DNA from: Gemmatimonadota bacterium
GTDB lineage: Bacteria > Gemmatimonadota > Gemmatimonadetes > Longimicrobiales > Gaopeijiaceae
Direction: 5' to 3'
NCBI GenBank assembly: GCA_028873845.1
Contig: JAPPNO010000073.1
Coordinates: forward strand, 62,001 to 126,000
DNA: 64,000 nucleotides
Below are positions 43,950 through 56,690 of the stretch, piece after piece. Below the pieces are notes generated by a model. That model was not told where the DNA came from and searched no databases. It worked only from the letters and a program-made list of their open reading frames with translations. Each line of letters starts with the position of its first letter. Positions within the stretch are counted from its first letter, which is position 1. Made by a program: the position numbers and the translations under genes.

Positions 43950-46025
43950 CTATCCCCCCACCCCACCCTCCGGCGCCCCCACATACCCCGCCTCGATGAA
44001 CGCCATGAACCCGAAGAGCGCACCCCACGAATGGAACGGGTCGCTGGACAGCCGTTCATCGTCTCCCGCGCCAGTGATCGAGGAGTAGTTCTCGCTCACA
44101 TATCCCTTCCGGCGCCACTCGGAGAGGAACATGTCGAGTGAACGCTGCGACAGCTCGGTCGCCACATCGTACGCCCCGGCCTTCCGCAGCCCCAGGTAGG
44201 TGAGGAAGTTGAGCGGCGGCCAGATCGCGCCCTTCCAGTAGCGCTGCCGGGGAAACGACGGGTCGTCGCGCGTGGTCGAGGGCAGCACGTAGTCGCCCCA
44301 GAACTCGGCCGGGTTGAGGAGATGGTCGCGGATGAGGCGGTCGGCGCGGTCGGGGTCCGGGACACCGGCGAGCAGCGGGTAGAAGAGCGTTGGCGACCGG
44401 CGCTCCGAGGGGCGGTCGAGATCCGTGCGATGGTTGAGGTAGTAGCCGCGCTCCTCGTCCCACAGCGCGTCCAGCGCATCCGCGAACCGGCGCGCGCGCG
44501 CCGCCAGCTCTTCGGCCTCCTCAGCCCGCCCGAGCACCCCGGCCAGCTCGGCCAGGGCCAGGCAATCAGCGATATACAGACTCGTCAGCCCCACATCCTG
44601 CAGCTCCAGCGTGTTCTTCTCCGGGTTGAACGGCACGTCCTCGTACATCGGCGAGTCGTCCATGCCCGATTCGTACCCCGCGGCCCGTTTCGTGCGGACG
44701 GCCGGTTCGTTGAACGGATTCCGCGCTTCGTGCGACCCGTAGCTGAGCAGTCCCCCGTTCAGCCGCTTCCGGGGCCACCACCGATTCCACGCCAGCAGCG
44801 GATCGAAGGCCGCTTCCAGGAACCACCGCTCCGGGTACCGCCGGTACACTTCCCGCACCATGATCCCCCCGACGGGCGGCTGCGAGCGATCCCACGACTT
44901 GCTGCCGTTGCCGCGGTTGTCGTTCGGCAGGAACCCTTCGGCGGTCGCGCCCCGCAGGTGCTCGATCACGTTGGCGATCGCCAGCTCGCGGTTGTCGAGC
45001 GACGTCATGTAGGCCAGGAAGAAGTTGTCCCAGCCGAAGAGGGCCACGCCGCCGTATTCCTGGTTCCAGAGCCGGCCCACGGTGGACACCACGCGGTCGT
45101 GGCGGGGTTCGTAGATCGTGTTCCAGGCGATGCCGGAGGTGACGGCGAGGTAGGCTTCGGAGAGGTCGCCGTACTCGGCCGCGCGCTCCCGCAGCGACCC
45201 CTCGGCGGCGTCGAGCGCGGCGCGGATTTCGTCCAGGTCACGCGGCTTGCCGGTCGATACGCCGGCCGCCCGGTCCAGACGCACGACCCGGTGTGGAAGC
45301 AGCGTCCCGGTGTAGGGATCCTCTTCCGCGACGCCCACGACGTGGATGGGATGGGTGGCGATGGGGTGCCGGGCCACGAATCCGTCGTCGGAAGCGTGCA
45401 CCGAGCCCTCCCGGTTCCAGGCGAAGCCGGCGCTGACCACGAGCTCGTAGTGGGTGGATTGGTCGGCCAATTCGGCGCTCACGTGGCCGACAACGTCCGC
45501 GCCGGGCGACTCGGGGGGCGTGACCAGCACGACCAGGTTGTCCCCCGCATGGCCCGCCTCGACGGTGGCCGAGAGCCCCTGCCACTGGACTTCAAGCCGC
45601 ATGTACGACCCGTCCAGCGCGTGGACCCCGGGACGGATCCGTTCGACATCGTCGCCTCGCCGGCCGATCAGCGCGTCGCCGAGGTAGCCCTCCTCGAGCC
45701 ACGCGTGCCGCTTGATGGCAAGGTCCACCGTGAGGCCGGAGGGGAGAAGGACATAACGGAGCACGTCACGGCTGTCCCAGGTGTTCCAGCCGTGCGCGAG
45801 TCCCGATTGGATGGCCCGGTACTCCTGGACGTCCGCCAGGTGCGCGTGGTACTCGGAGAGGCGGTCGGGCCATGCGCCCGGAGCGGCGGCGGTCCGGATG
45901 GCGCTGTCGGATCTGCCGGATGGGCCGGGGTCGGAACAGGCGGCCACACACAACCCCGGGAGGATGGCAAGGAGCGCGGGGACGGGAGGTGCTGAACGGG
46001 TCCGGTGTGTCGTCGGAGAGCGCAT
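43950..46025 (-). CDS. GH63/trehalase-like glycoside hydrolase, lipoprotein
   Basis: This 691-residue exported enzyme starts at ATG 46025 with a lipobox (GLCVAAC). A beta-rich N-terminal domain precedes an (alpha/alpha)6 barrel with GGVALFGWDNFFLAYMTSLD, the region holding the catalytic Asp in GH63/GH37 relatives. Later motifs include RQRYWKGAIWPPLNFLTYLG and FHSWGALFGF. It would cleave an alpha-linked glucoside or mannoside outside the cell. The divergent sodium symporter gene could import the product. The precise sugar is not evident. Confidence 0.8.
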   Translation of the reverse strand: MRSPTTHRTRSAPPVPALLAILPGLCVAACSDPGPSGRSDSAIRTAAAPGAWPDRLSEYHAHLADVQEYRAIQSGLAHGWNTWDSRDVLRYVLLPSGLTVDLAIKRHAWLEEGYLGDALIGRRGDDVERIRPGVHALDGSYMRLEVQWQGLSATVEAGHAGDNLVVLVTPPESPGADVVGHVSAELADQSTHYELVVSAGFAWNREGSVHASDDGFVARHPIATHPIHVVGVAEEDPYTGTLLPHRVVRLDRAAGVSTGKPRDLDEIRAALDAAEGSLRERAAEYGDLSEAYLAVTSGIAWNTIYEPRHDRVVSTVGRLWNQEYGGVALFGWDNFFLAYMTSLDNRELAIANVIEHLRGATAEGFLPNDNRGNGSKSWDRSQPPVGGIMVREVYRRYPERWFLEAAFDPLLAWNRWWPRKRLNGGLLSYGSHEARNPFNEPAVRTKRAAGYESGMDDSPMYEDVPFNPEKNTLELQDVGLTSLYIADCLALAELAGVLGRAEEAEELAARARRFADALDALWDEERGYYLNHRTDLDRPSERRSPTLFYPLLAGVPDPDRADRLIRDHLLNPAEFWGDYVLPSTTRDDPSFPRQRYWKGAIWPPLNFLTYLGLRKAGAYDVATELSQRSLDMFLSEWRRKGYVSENYSSITGAGDDERLSSDPFHSWGALFGFMAFIEAGYVGAPEGGVGG

Positions 46026-46243
46026 CGGGTTCGTTTTCAGGAGGGCAGGCGGCGCGGGGACAGCCATCGGCCGGCCGCAAGCTGTCGGGCCATGGCGTCG
46101 AAAGTCGCTATGGACACACGGTCGCTGGCACGGGCGGCATGGCCTCCAGATTGGAGGACCAGCCAAGCGGCTGGCAACACCTTCGGGCGGGGACTATGCT
46201 TCGAGTCGCACCCCCGCCTTCCCCCACCTCCACATCCCACCGA

Positions 46244-47773
46244 ATGACCTTCCAACCCCTCGACATCGCCGCCTTCGTCGGCTTCCTGGCGTTCGTGGTC
46301 GGCATCTCCCTCTACGCCTCCCGCGGAAAGCACGACGCCGCCGACTACTTCCTGGCGGGCCGCAACCTCCCCTGGTGGCTGATCGGCTTCTCGCTGATCG
46401 CGTCCAACATTTCGACCGAGCACTTCGTGGGGATGGCGGGCCGTGGCTACGACCTGGGCTTGGCGATCGCGAGCTACGAATGGATGGCCGCGGTGACGCT
46501 CGTGCTGGTGGGACTCTTCTTCCTGCCACGGTTCCTGCAGGCGGGCATCTACACGATCCCCGAGTACCTCGAATTCCGCTACGACGTGCGCACCCGCACC
46601 CTCATGGCGGCCTTCATCATGGCGGCGTACGTGTTCGTGGCGCTGGCGACCGTGCTCTACTCGGGGGCGCTCGCGCTGGAGTCCATCTTCGGGATCGACC
46701 TGAACCTGGGCATCTGGCTGATCGGCGTGCTCGCCGGGGGGTACACGATCTACGGCGGGCTCAAGGCGGTGGTGTGGTCCGACCTGCTCCAGGGAGTGGC
46801 GCTGCTCCTGGGCGGGGTGGTGGTGACGGTGCTGGGATTTCAGGCGATCGGAGGCATCGAGCCCTTCCTCGAGGCGGCCGACGGCAAGCTGAACACCGTC
46901 CTGCCCTGGAATCACCCGGAGATGCCGTGGCTCGCGGTCTTCGTCGGCGGGCTCTGGATCCCGAACCTCTTCTACTGGGGACTGAACCAGTTCATCACGC
47001 AGCGCACGCTCGCGGCGCGCAGCCTGGCGGACGGGCAGCGCGGCATCTTCCTGGCAGGGTTCATCAAGCTGGCCATCCCCTTCGTCATCGTCTTCCCGGG
47101 GATCATGGCCGCCGAGCTCTTCGCCGACCAAGTGGCGCATCCCGACCAAGCGTACCCGGTCATGATGCGCGAGCTGCTCCCCGCGGGGCTGACCGGCGTC
47201 ATGTTCGCCGCGCTCTTCGGCGCCGTGATGAGTTCGCTCGACTCGATGCTCAACTCCGCCGCGACGATCTTCAGCGTGGACCTCTACAAGCGGCACCTGC
47301 GGCCGGAGGCGTCGTCCCGCAGACTGATGGTCGTGGGACGCTGGACGACCGCGGCCCTGGTGCTGGTCGGGTGTCTGTGGGCGCCGCTGGTGGCGAAGGC
47401 GGGCAGCGTCTTCGACTACATCCAGATGTTCTGGGGGTTCATTTCGCCCGGGATCGTGGCGGCGTTCCTGTTCGGGATCTTCGTGCCGAGGACGCCCCCG
47501 GCGGCCGCCTTCGGAGGGATGATTCTGGGGATTCCGGTGTACGGGCTTCTACTGTGGCTGCTGCCGGAAGTGGCGTTCCTGCACCACATGGCGATCACGT
47601 TCCTTGTGATCTCGGGGTTCATGATAACCCTAACGTTACGTCAGGGTTTGGACGAGCCGAGGAGACTGCCTCGGTCGGCGGCGCAGGTGGATCTCACGCC
47701 CGCGCCGGGGGCGAAGTGGTGGGCGGGGGGGGTGATCGGGTGTGCGGCGGTGCTGTACGTGATCTTCTGGTGA
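46244..47773 (+). CDS. sodium:solute symporter (SSS family), sugar-type
   Basis: This 509-residue transporter has about 14 membrane helices. Family motifs are GRNLPWWLIGFSLIASNIST, GGLKAVVWSDLLQG and GVMFAALFGAVMSSLDSMLN. It starts at ATG 46244; the longer reading frame upstream is antisense to the glycosidase gene. The divergent pairing with the GH63-like enzyme suggests uptake of a released sugar with sodium. The last segment (PGAKWWAGGVIGCAAVLYVI) is normal for the family. A copy of part of the 3' end recurs at about 49322. Confidence 0.88.
   Translation: MTFQPLDIAAFVGFLAFVVGISLYASRGKHDAADYFLAGRNLPWWLIGFSLIASNISTEHFVGMAGRGYDLGLAIASYEWMAAVTLVLVGLFFLPRFLQAGIYTIPEYLEFRYDVRTRTLMAAFIMAAYVFVALATVLYSGALALESIFGIDLNLGIWLIGVLAGGYTIYGGLKAVVWSDLLQGVALLLGGVVVTVLGFQAIGGIEPFLEAADGKLNTVLPWNHPEMPWLAVFVGGLWIPNLFYWGLNQFITQRTLAARSLADGQRGIFLAGFIKLAIPFVIVFPGIMAAELFADQVAHPDQAYPVMMRELLPAGLTGVMFAALFGAVMSSLDSMLNSAATIFSVDLYKRHLRPEASSRRLMVVGRWTTAALVLVGCLWAPLVAKAGSVFDYIQMFWGFISPGIVAAFLFGIFVPRTPPAAAFGGMILGIPVYGLLLWLLPEVAFLHHMAITFLVISGFMITLTLRQGLDEPRRLPRSAAQVDLTPAPGAKWWAGGVIGCAAVLYVIFW
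47632..47682. repeat. segment repeated at 49322-49372
   Basis: ACCCTAACGTTACGTCAGGG and the following GA-rich bases, near the 3' end of the symporter gene, reappear with a 3-bp insert and a few changes at 49322-49372. The start forms an imperfect palindrome. The two copies bracket the metalloprotease-like gene. Confidence 0.5.
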
Positions 47774-47897
47774 GGGCACGCGCGGACGCAGGGGCCCGGC
47801 AGCCCCGCGGAACCCTGAGGTGTAGCGCGGGGTCCAATACCATGGGTTGGAGCGTGTCCAGGCTTCCAACCACAACCATTTCACAAAGGAGAAGACG

Positions 47898-49193
47898 ATG
47901 CTTATGGACAATCCACGTCAGAACCCAGCAGGACCCGGGTGGCCGACAACGCGAGCCGAAGGTGGTCTCGGCGTTCCCGGCACCCGCGCAGCCCGCCTCC
48001 CCGGGTTGCTGGCCGCGGCACTGGTGCTGCTCGCCCACGCCGGCTGCCTCACGTCGCCGGACTCCGATGTGAGGGAGATCGAAATCGTGTCCGGGAACGA
48101 ACAGTTCCAGGGCAGGGATCGGCAACTCAACGACCCGGTGGTCGTGCGGGCGGTGGACGACACCGGCAATCCGGTGACCGGAGCCACGATCGAGTTCGCG
48201 CCCGCACCCGGGAATGGCTCGGTCAGCTACCACATGGTCGAGACCGATTCGATCGGCGAAGCAGCAGTCCGATGGACGCTGGGCGGCGAGGCAGGCGCTC
48301 ATTCCATGACCGGCTCGGTTCGCGATGGCCCCAGTGTGGAGATCCGAGCCACCGCCCGCGTCAGCGACTTCGACATTCACGTCGTGGTGGAAGAGGGGTT
48401 CACGCTGGAACAGGAGACGGCGATTCGGGCCGCTGCCGAACGTTGGACCGATGTCATCGTGGGAGACAAACCGGATCTTGTCATCCCGGAGGACTACCAG
48501 GTGCCCGCCCAATGCGAGGGAATTGAGACCCTGTCGCCGGGTATGATCGACGACTTTCGGGTCAGCTTGAGCATGCGCCCGCCCGGGGAGGGATCGAGGT
48601 TGGCGATCTGCGAATTCAGATCCACCCCGATGTCCAGAGAACCGGTGTGGATCCACTTCGCCATGAATGAGAATTGGCTCCGGGTGTTCGGTTCCGACAT
48701 ACAGGAAGGGATGACCCACCACGTCGGCCACTTGCTGGGCTTCGGCTACTTCTGGAGCTCATTCCTGCGCAACCCAACGACGGAGGAAGGGCCGGGGGCC
48801 GATACCCACTTCGTGGATCCGGCGACGATCGCGGCTTTCGACGCCGCGGGCGGCTCGGATTGGACCGAGGGCTCGAAGGTCCCGGTGGAAAACAACCCGC
48901 TGCGCGGCGCGGACTTTCACTGGAGACTCTCCGTCTTCGGCAAGGAAATCATGACCCTGCCCACGCCCGTGTGGGGTTCCAACGTTCCCATGAGCGCGAT
49001 CACCGTGCAATCGATGGCTGCCCTCGGATACGAGGTCGACGTGAGCATGGCGGATCCTTTCGTCCTGCTGACAGCAGGGGCGATGGCGGAGCGGGACCTG
49101 GAGGCGCCTGGTCCGGGAGGCTGGTGCTTCCACGGCGAGCCGGCCGAAGTGATCTACGACCGGGGCCACATCGTGGGGATTGTGTACCGGTAA
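47898..49193 (+). CDS. metalloprotease-like lipoprotein with Ig-like domain, altered catalytic motif
   Basis: This 431-residue exported protein starts at ATG 47898 behind AAAGGAGAAGACG and has a lipobox (LLAHAGC). A bacterial Ig-like domain follows (VVRAVDDTGNPVTGATIEFA). The second half resembles leishmanolysin-like proteases of this lineage, with HFVDPATIAAFDAAGG and ITVQSMAALGYEVD. The zinc site reads HHVGHLLGFG at 274-283, so the usual HExxH glutamate is a histidine. The protein should therefore be inactive as a protease or use another mechanism. An error seems unlikely, because a Glu-to-His change needs two base changes. Confidence 0.75.
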   Translation: MLMDNPRQNPAGPGWPTTRAEGGLGVPGTRAARLPGLLAAALVLLAHAGCLTSPDSDVREIEIVSGNEQFQGRDRQLNDPVVVRAVDDTGNPVTGATIEFAPAPGNGSVSYHMVETDSIGEAAVRWTLGGEAGAHSMTGSVRDGPSVEIRATARVSDFDIHVVVEEGFTLEQETAIRAAAERWTDVIVGDKPDLVIPEDYQVPAQCEGIETLSPGMIDDFRVSLSMRPPGEGSRLAICEFRSTPMSREPVWIHFAMNENWLRVFGSDIQEGMTHHVGHLLGFGYFWSSFLRNPTTEEGPGADTHFVDPATIAAFDAAGGSDWTEGSKVPVENNPLRGADFHWRLSVFGKEIMTLPTPVWGSNVPMSAITVQSMAALGYEVDVSMADPFVLLTAGAMAERDLEAPGPGGWCFHGEPAEVIYDRGHIVGIVYR

Positions 49194-49321
49194 GTCCCCT
49201 GCCACCAGCCATGACTCCTTGCGGGCGTCCATGGGTCCAGTCGACATCGGGCGCAGGTCGGGGCTCTTTGCCTCGGCCTGCGCCTATGCCTACCGGCACG
49301 CCCCCCGGCCCAGGATGACCC

Positions 49322-49372
49322 GAACCCTAACCCAACGTTACGTCAGGGTTGGGAAGAGCCGCAGAGGCTGCC
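49322..49372. repeat. second copy of the symporter 3' segment
   Basis: This degenerate copy of 47632-47682 overlaps the 3' end of the HTH gene on the opposite strand. It shows AACGTTACGTCAGGGTT and AGAGCCG shared with the first copy. It probably marks an old duplication or recombination. Confidence 0.45.
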
Positions 49373-50311
49373 GGGGCCGACAGCTGCAACCTCCCGGGGC
49401 CGCGTGTCGTCTGATTCGATACCGTCGGTGCGAGTGCCAATCGACATCGCGCGCGAGTCAGCGACAACGGCGGCCCCACGGCCTTTTCGAAGAGACGTAA
49501 TTCGCTCGCTCAGTTCGTCCAGGAACCCGGGTAGCGTCTGGCCGAACGCGCTCGCGAAACTGGTTGCCGCCTTGACAGTCAAGCGCACCTTCTCCTTTTC
49601 CAATCGCCGGACGTGTCTCTCTGACAGCCCCAATATCTCAGTTTGCTTCAGTTGCCGATCACTCCTCATGTCCTGAAGGGCCTGCGACACGTTCTCCATT
49701 TCGTACCTGCGGATTTCCACGTCGGACAGGTACATGGGATCCACGGCCTGCAGCATTTGGGACGGACCCATATGCACATCCAGATCGGGCCAATACAGGC
49801 AGGAGCCGGATGAATCGATCTCGAACCGGCCAACCGCCGCCGGCTCAAGCCGCCCCACCCGGGGAAGCCTTCCGATTGGGAACTCCCTCACGCTGATGTC
49901 CCCAAGGACCACCACCAGAGAGTCTTCAAGGACATAGGCGTCGAGGATGCCCTCCCACGGTGCCGGTCTCCTGAGCGCGATGACCAGACGCTTCACCACC
50001 GATGGATCCCGGCAGACTCGCAGCCGCTGATCCGGCTTGTGGAGCCGAAGCGTCGAAGCGAGGCGCAATGCCGCCTGCTCCGGCACATCCAATACGACCA
50101 GATACCGAGTTTCGGCGTCCACCCAGTTCGGTAGCGCGAGCCGGGCCGGGCCGATCAGCTCGCTTGCGCGAGCCACGATCAGACTCGGTTTCCGTCCGGT
50201 CTGGATGGACCCCGATACCTGCCTTGCCAGCGAGCGAAACCCGGCGTTCGGCAAGTAGTCTGCCACCGTACCGCAGAAGGCAATGTGGCTGAATGGTCTC
50301 GCGTCGCTCAT
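49343..50311 (-). CDS. XRE-like helix-turn-helix protein paired with DUF4160
   Basis: This 322-residue protein starts at ATG 50311, overlapping the stop of the DUF4160 gene (ATGA). The first 230 residues form an unrecognised alpha/beta domain. Residues about 230-300 hold a helix-turn-helix of XRE style (LQDMRSDRQLKQTEILGLSE, then RHVRRLEKEKVRLTVKAATS). The tail is disordered. DUF4160 proteins commonly pair with DNA-binding partners in toxin-antitoxin-like operons, so this may be the regulator or antitoxin. The final residues overlap the degenerate symporter repeat, so the C-terminus may be recent. Confidence 0.65.
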   Translation of the reverse strand: MSDARPFSHIAFCGTVADYLPNAGFRSLARQVSGSIQTGRKPSLIVARASELIGPARLALPNWVDAETRYLVVLDVPEQAALRLASTLRLHKPDQRLRVCRDPSVVKRLVIALRRPAPWEGILDAYVLEDSLVVVLGDISVREFPIGRLPRVGRLEPAAVGRFEIDSSGSCLYWPDLDVHMGPSQMLQAVDPMYLSDVEIRRYEMENVSQALQDMRSDRQLKQTEILGLSERHVRRLEKEKVRLTVKAATSFASAFGQTLPGFLDELSERITSLRKGRGAAVVADSRAMSIGTRTDGIESDDTRPREVAAVGPGSLCGSSQP

Positions 50312-50565
50312 TCGCCGTGACTCCGTTTCCATTCGGTGAACAGCTTTGCGCGGTGCACGGCTGCCAGCTCCAGGATTGTCCTCACTGTTCTTGCGGGAAC
50401 GCGTTTCAGCTGAAACCTCACATCGTACTCCGGGGGCTCCTGCAGGAAGAAGACGCGTATTTCCCACGCGTCCACGACTCCTGCGTGGAAGTGTTGCGGT
50501 CCGTGGTCGCCGGTGTGAAACCACAAGCGACACCCGGACAGCTGAAACGCATGGAGCTGTCCCAA
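50308..50565 (-). CDS. DUF4160 family protein
   Basis: This 85-residue protein matches DUF4160, with the hallmark FHTGDHGPQHFHAG and a C-terminal helix (RTILELAAVHRAKLFTEWKR). The start appears to be TTG 50565, nine bases after GGAAG; no ATG gives a full domain. The family is widespread in mobile regions and suspected of toxin activity, without a proven mechanism. It is translationally coupled to the HTH gene that follows and lies 28 bp after the DUF2188 gene. Confidence 0.75.
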   Translation of the reverse strand: MGQLHAFQLSGCRLWFHTGDHGPQHFHAGVVDAWEIRVFFLQEPPEYDVRFQLKRVPARTVRTILELAAVHRAKLFTEWKRSHGE

Positions 50566-50593
50566 GGGCTACTTCCGAGGGGGGTCAAGGGGC

Positions 50594-50821
50594 TCACCCC
50601 TTCGGTGGGTAGTCGTCTCGGCCATATGTGTTCTTCTCCCGAATCCGCCCGTCGCGTCCATGGATCAACAGCTCCGACCGTTGGTTCCTCGCGATCTCAC
50701 GACCCCTCTCGATGGCTTCCTGCTGCGTCCCGAACACCCTCGTTGCCTTCGGGCTACCTGCGCGCCTGACCGCCCAACCATCCTTCGTCGGGACAACGTG
50801 CTGGTTGCGATTCCTCGTCAT
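50594..50821 (-). CDS. DUF2188 family protein
   Basis: This 75-residue protein covers a complete DUF2188 domain: NQHVVPTKDGWAVRRAGSPK, then TQQEAIERGREIARNQRSEL and HGRDGRIREKNTYG. ATG 50821 follows AAGGAGGTATCGCTC, so the start is firm. Members are small cytoplasmic proteins of unknown function, often near mobile or stress genes. It is first in a three-gene minus-strand set with DUF4160 and the HTH protein, directly behind a strong promoter. Confidence 0.85.
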   Translation of the reverse strand: MTRNRNQHVVPTKDGWAVRRAGSPKATRVFGTQQEAIERGREIARNQRSELLIHGRDGRIREKNTYGRDDYPPKG

Positions 50822-50848
50822 GAGCGATACCTCCTTCGTCTCTCGTTA

Positions 50849-50891
50849 CCGGACATAATACAATTGTAATCTATCTATAATGTCCGGTCAA
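50849..50891 (-). promoter_or_regulatory. promoter with flanking inverted repeat for the DUF2188-DUF4160-HTH genes
   Basis: On the minus strand TTGACC (50891-50886) and TACAAT (50868-50863) are 17 bp apart, a near-consensus sigma-70 promoter. CCGGACAT (50849-50856) and ATGTCCGG (50880-50887) are perfect inverted arms that overlap the -35 box and lie just downstream of the -10 box. A repressor, perhaps the HTH protein, could bind there. Confidence 0.7.
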
Positions 50892-51041
50892 GGCACTGGC
50901 AACCCGTTGGACAGGTCCCTCGAACCACCGACGGCGGATCGGAGTCCTCGCACTGCCCTCGACCGACCAACTGGATGGCCTTGACGGGAGTTTCCCTCCG
51001 GGCCGCGAATCGAATACCGCCCAGAGCTTGGAAGACGTTAG

Positions 51042-54887
<3,846 letters not shown>

Positions 54888-55018
54888 GACCAAGTCCTCC
54901 GGATGTCGGCTACATCGGGGACGGGTCGCGACGTGAGCGCCTCTTGCCTCATGATCCATTCTCGCTTCGACGAACCGCTGTCATGACCAATACCTCACGC
55001 CCGGGAGAAGTCCGCCAC

Positions 55019-55570
55019 ATGCGCCGAGTCGCCTCCTTCATCGCCCCCCTCGCAGCCGTCGCCCTCGCCTCCTGCGCCCCTCCCACAGACGATCCCCCAT
55101 CCCCACCCCCCGAACAGGCCACCGCCCCCACCCCCCGCCACCTCCCCACCGACGAAGACCGCGCGGCCATCCTGACCGTCGTCCAGTCCCTCTTCGACGC
55201 TCTCGCCGAACGCGACGGGAACACCTTGCGCTCACTGCTTCATCCCGGTGTCGTGATGCGCTCGGTCGAGGTGGCGGGCGACGGCGAGCGGTCCGTCGCG
55301 ACATCGACGCTGGACGATCTCGTGGCGCGGGTCGAGGGCAGCGAAGAGGTCCTCACCGAGCGCATGTTCGACCCGGAAGTGCGGATCAGCGGCGACCTGG
55401 CCATGGTGTGGACGCCGTACGACTTCTACGTGGGCGACACGCTGAGCCACTGTGGCGCGGACGTCTTCGTACTCGTTCGCGAAGACGAAGCGTGGCGTGT
55501 GACGGGGCTGTCCTGGACGCGCCAGCAACCGCCCGACTGCGAACTCCACCCGGACGGGCCACCAGCCTGA
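55019..55570 (+). CDS. SnoaL/NTF2-like lipoprotein
   Basis: This 183-residue exported protein has a signal with lipobox (AAVALASC) and a Pro-rich linker. An NTF2-like domain follows: ILTVVQSLFDALAERDGNTL, HPGVVMRSVEV and VRISGDLAMVWTPYDFYVGD. Such DUF4440/SnoaL-type domains bind small ligands, and some are enzymes; no catalytic set is clear. ATG 55019 is chosen over 54983 because GGGAGAAG lies before it and the signal peptide is then normal. Confidence 0.75.
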   Translation: MRRVASFIAPLAAVALASCAPPTDDPPSPPPEQATAPTPRHLPTDEDRAAILTVVQSLFDALAERDGNTLRSLLHPGVVMRSVEVAGDGERSVATSTLDDLVARVEGSEEVLTERMFDPEVRISGDLAMVWTPYDFYVGDTLSHCGADVFVLVREDEAWRVTGLSWTRQQPPDCELHPDGPPA

Positions 55571-55608
55571 CGACCGGATCTGGCCACGACGGCCCCTCGG
55601 TCATCGCC

Positions 55609-56061
55609 CTACCCCTCCCCACCCACCATCTCGAGGAACTCCTCCTCGTCCACCACCACGAACGTACCCGTCGCCGTCGCCACCACCTTCCCGTCCGACG
55701 CCCGCATCGCCTTCGCCTCCATCTCCACCACCCTCCGCCTCCGCGCCGTCGGCCGCCCCGTAAGCAACAGCCTCTCCCCCGGCGCGGCCGGCTCCCGGTA
55801 GCGAATCTCGCACCGCGCCGTGTACGCCCGCGCCCCACGCAGGTACAGCCAGTTCGCCATGACATCGTCGAGCGCGCTGTAGATCATCCCGCCGTGCACC
55901 ACGCCCGGGTAGCCGACGTGGTTCGGACCGGGCGTGAACTCGGAAACGCACGCGCCGTCCTCCAGGCGAAAGACCAGGTGCAGGCCGATCGGGTTGTCCG
56001 GGCCGCAGACGAAGCACTCGTGCGCGGGGCGGGGGCGGCGCGAGGAACCGCCGCTGCTCAT
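55609..56061 (-). CDS. PaaI-type hotdog thioesterase
   Basis: This 150-residue protein has the hotdog fold with the active-site segment VGYPGVVHGGMIYSALDDVM and an N-terminal CFVCGPDNPIGLHL motif. It would hydrolyse acyl-CoA thioesters, substrate unknown. Its ATG overlaps the stop of the upstream 210-residue gene (ATGA). It ends an operon with that gene and a uracil-DNA glycosylase gene. Confidence 0.85.
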   Translation of the reverse strand: MSSGGSSRRPRPAHECFVCGPDNPIGLHLVFRLEDGACVSEFTPGPNHVGYPGVVHGGMIYSALDDVMANWLYLRGARAYTARCEIRYREPAAPGERLLLTGRPTARRRRVVEMEAKAMRASDGKVVATATGTFVVVDEEEFLEMVGGEG

Positions 56062-56690
56062 CGTGCCTCCCGGAGTTCGTCCACGATTTCATCCTCTCCC
56101 GCGCTGTGGAAGGTCACCGTCGCCCAATCCCGGCCCTCACCCGCCTCCGGAAAGTGCCACACGCCGGCGGGCACGACGTCCCAGCAGGCGAGCAGTTCCC
56201 GGTCGGTCGCCGACCCGCCCGACAATCCCCCGCGCGGACTGCGAATCTCCCGAGGCCGCAAATCATCAGGACCCTCACCCGGAGCCCCCTGGTGAATCCG
56301 GCCGGCTCCACGCCACGAAACCAGGCGCTGAACACTGTTGCGATGCCGCTCGGGCGCGGCCATCCGGGCACCGCGCCGCAACAGAAACAGGCGGCACATG
56401 CGCACCGGGTCCTCCTCCGCGGGCATCGGATCCTCCAACAGCCGGTCCACCGGAATCACGGTCATGGTGTACCGGGCCCCGGGCTGTGCCTCGAGCGACG
56501 CCGCCAGTTGGGCAAAGGCGGCCGCGAGGACCGCCCGCACCTCCTCGCACCCGAAAACGCGCCCGTGAAGTCGGCGCAGGAGCGGGAGCGAATCCGGATC
56601 CGGTCTCATCGGCGGCGCACCGGTGTTCGAAACCCGCCGTCCCCGTTTCCGAACCGCAGCAACGTACCATGTTCCGGCCTCACGATGCAT
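56058..56690 (-). CDS. hypothetical protein between glycosylase and thioesterase genes
   Basis: This protein is up to 210 residues long and has no recognised family. It contains a long alpha-rich middle (EVRAVLAAAFAQLAASLEAQ), a strand set around ARYTMTVIPVDRLLEDPM, and a tail GVWHFPEAGEGRDWATVTFH. The start may be ATG 56690, overlapping the glycosylase stop by 11 bp, or ATG 56609; neither has an ideal ribosome site. It overlaps the thioesterase start. Position suggests co-expression, not function. Confidence 0.6.
   Translation of the reverse strand: MHREAGTWYVAAVRKRGRRVSNTGAPPMRPDPDSLPLLRRLHGRVFGCEEVRAVLAAAFAQLAASLEAQPGARYTMTVIPVDRLLEDPMPAEEDPVRMCRLFLLRRGARMAAPERHRNSVQRLVSWRGAGRIHQGAPGEGPDDLRPREIRSPRGGLSGGSATDRELLACWDVVPAGVWHFPEAGEGRDWATVTFHSAGEDEIVDELREAR

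Noticed and set aside
47632-47651. MerR-type operator (ACCCT...AGGGT dyad) near the end of the symporter gene
   Set aside because: It lies inside well-conserved coding sequence, has three mismatches in the dyad, and no promoter or regulator is nearby.
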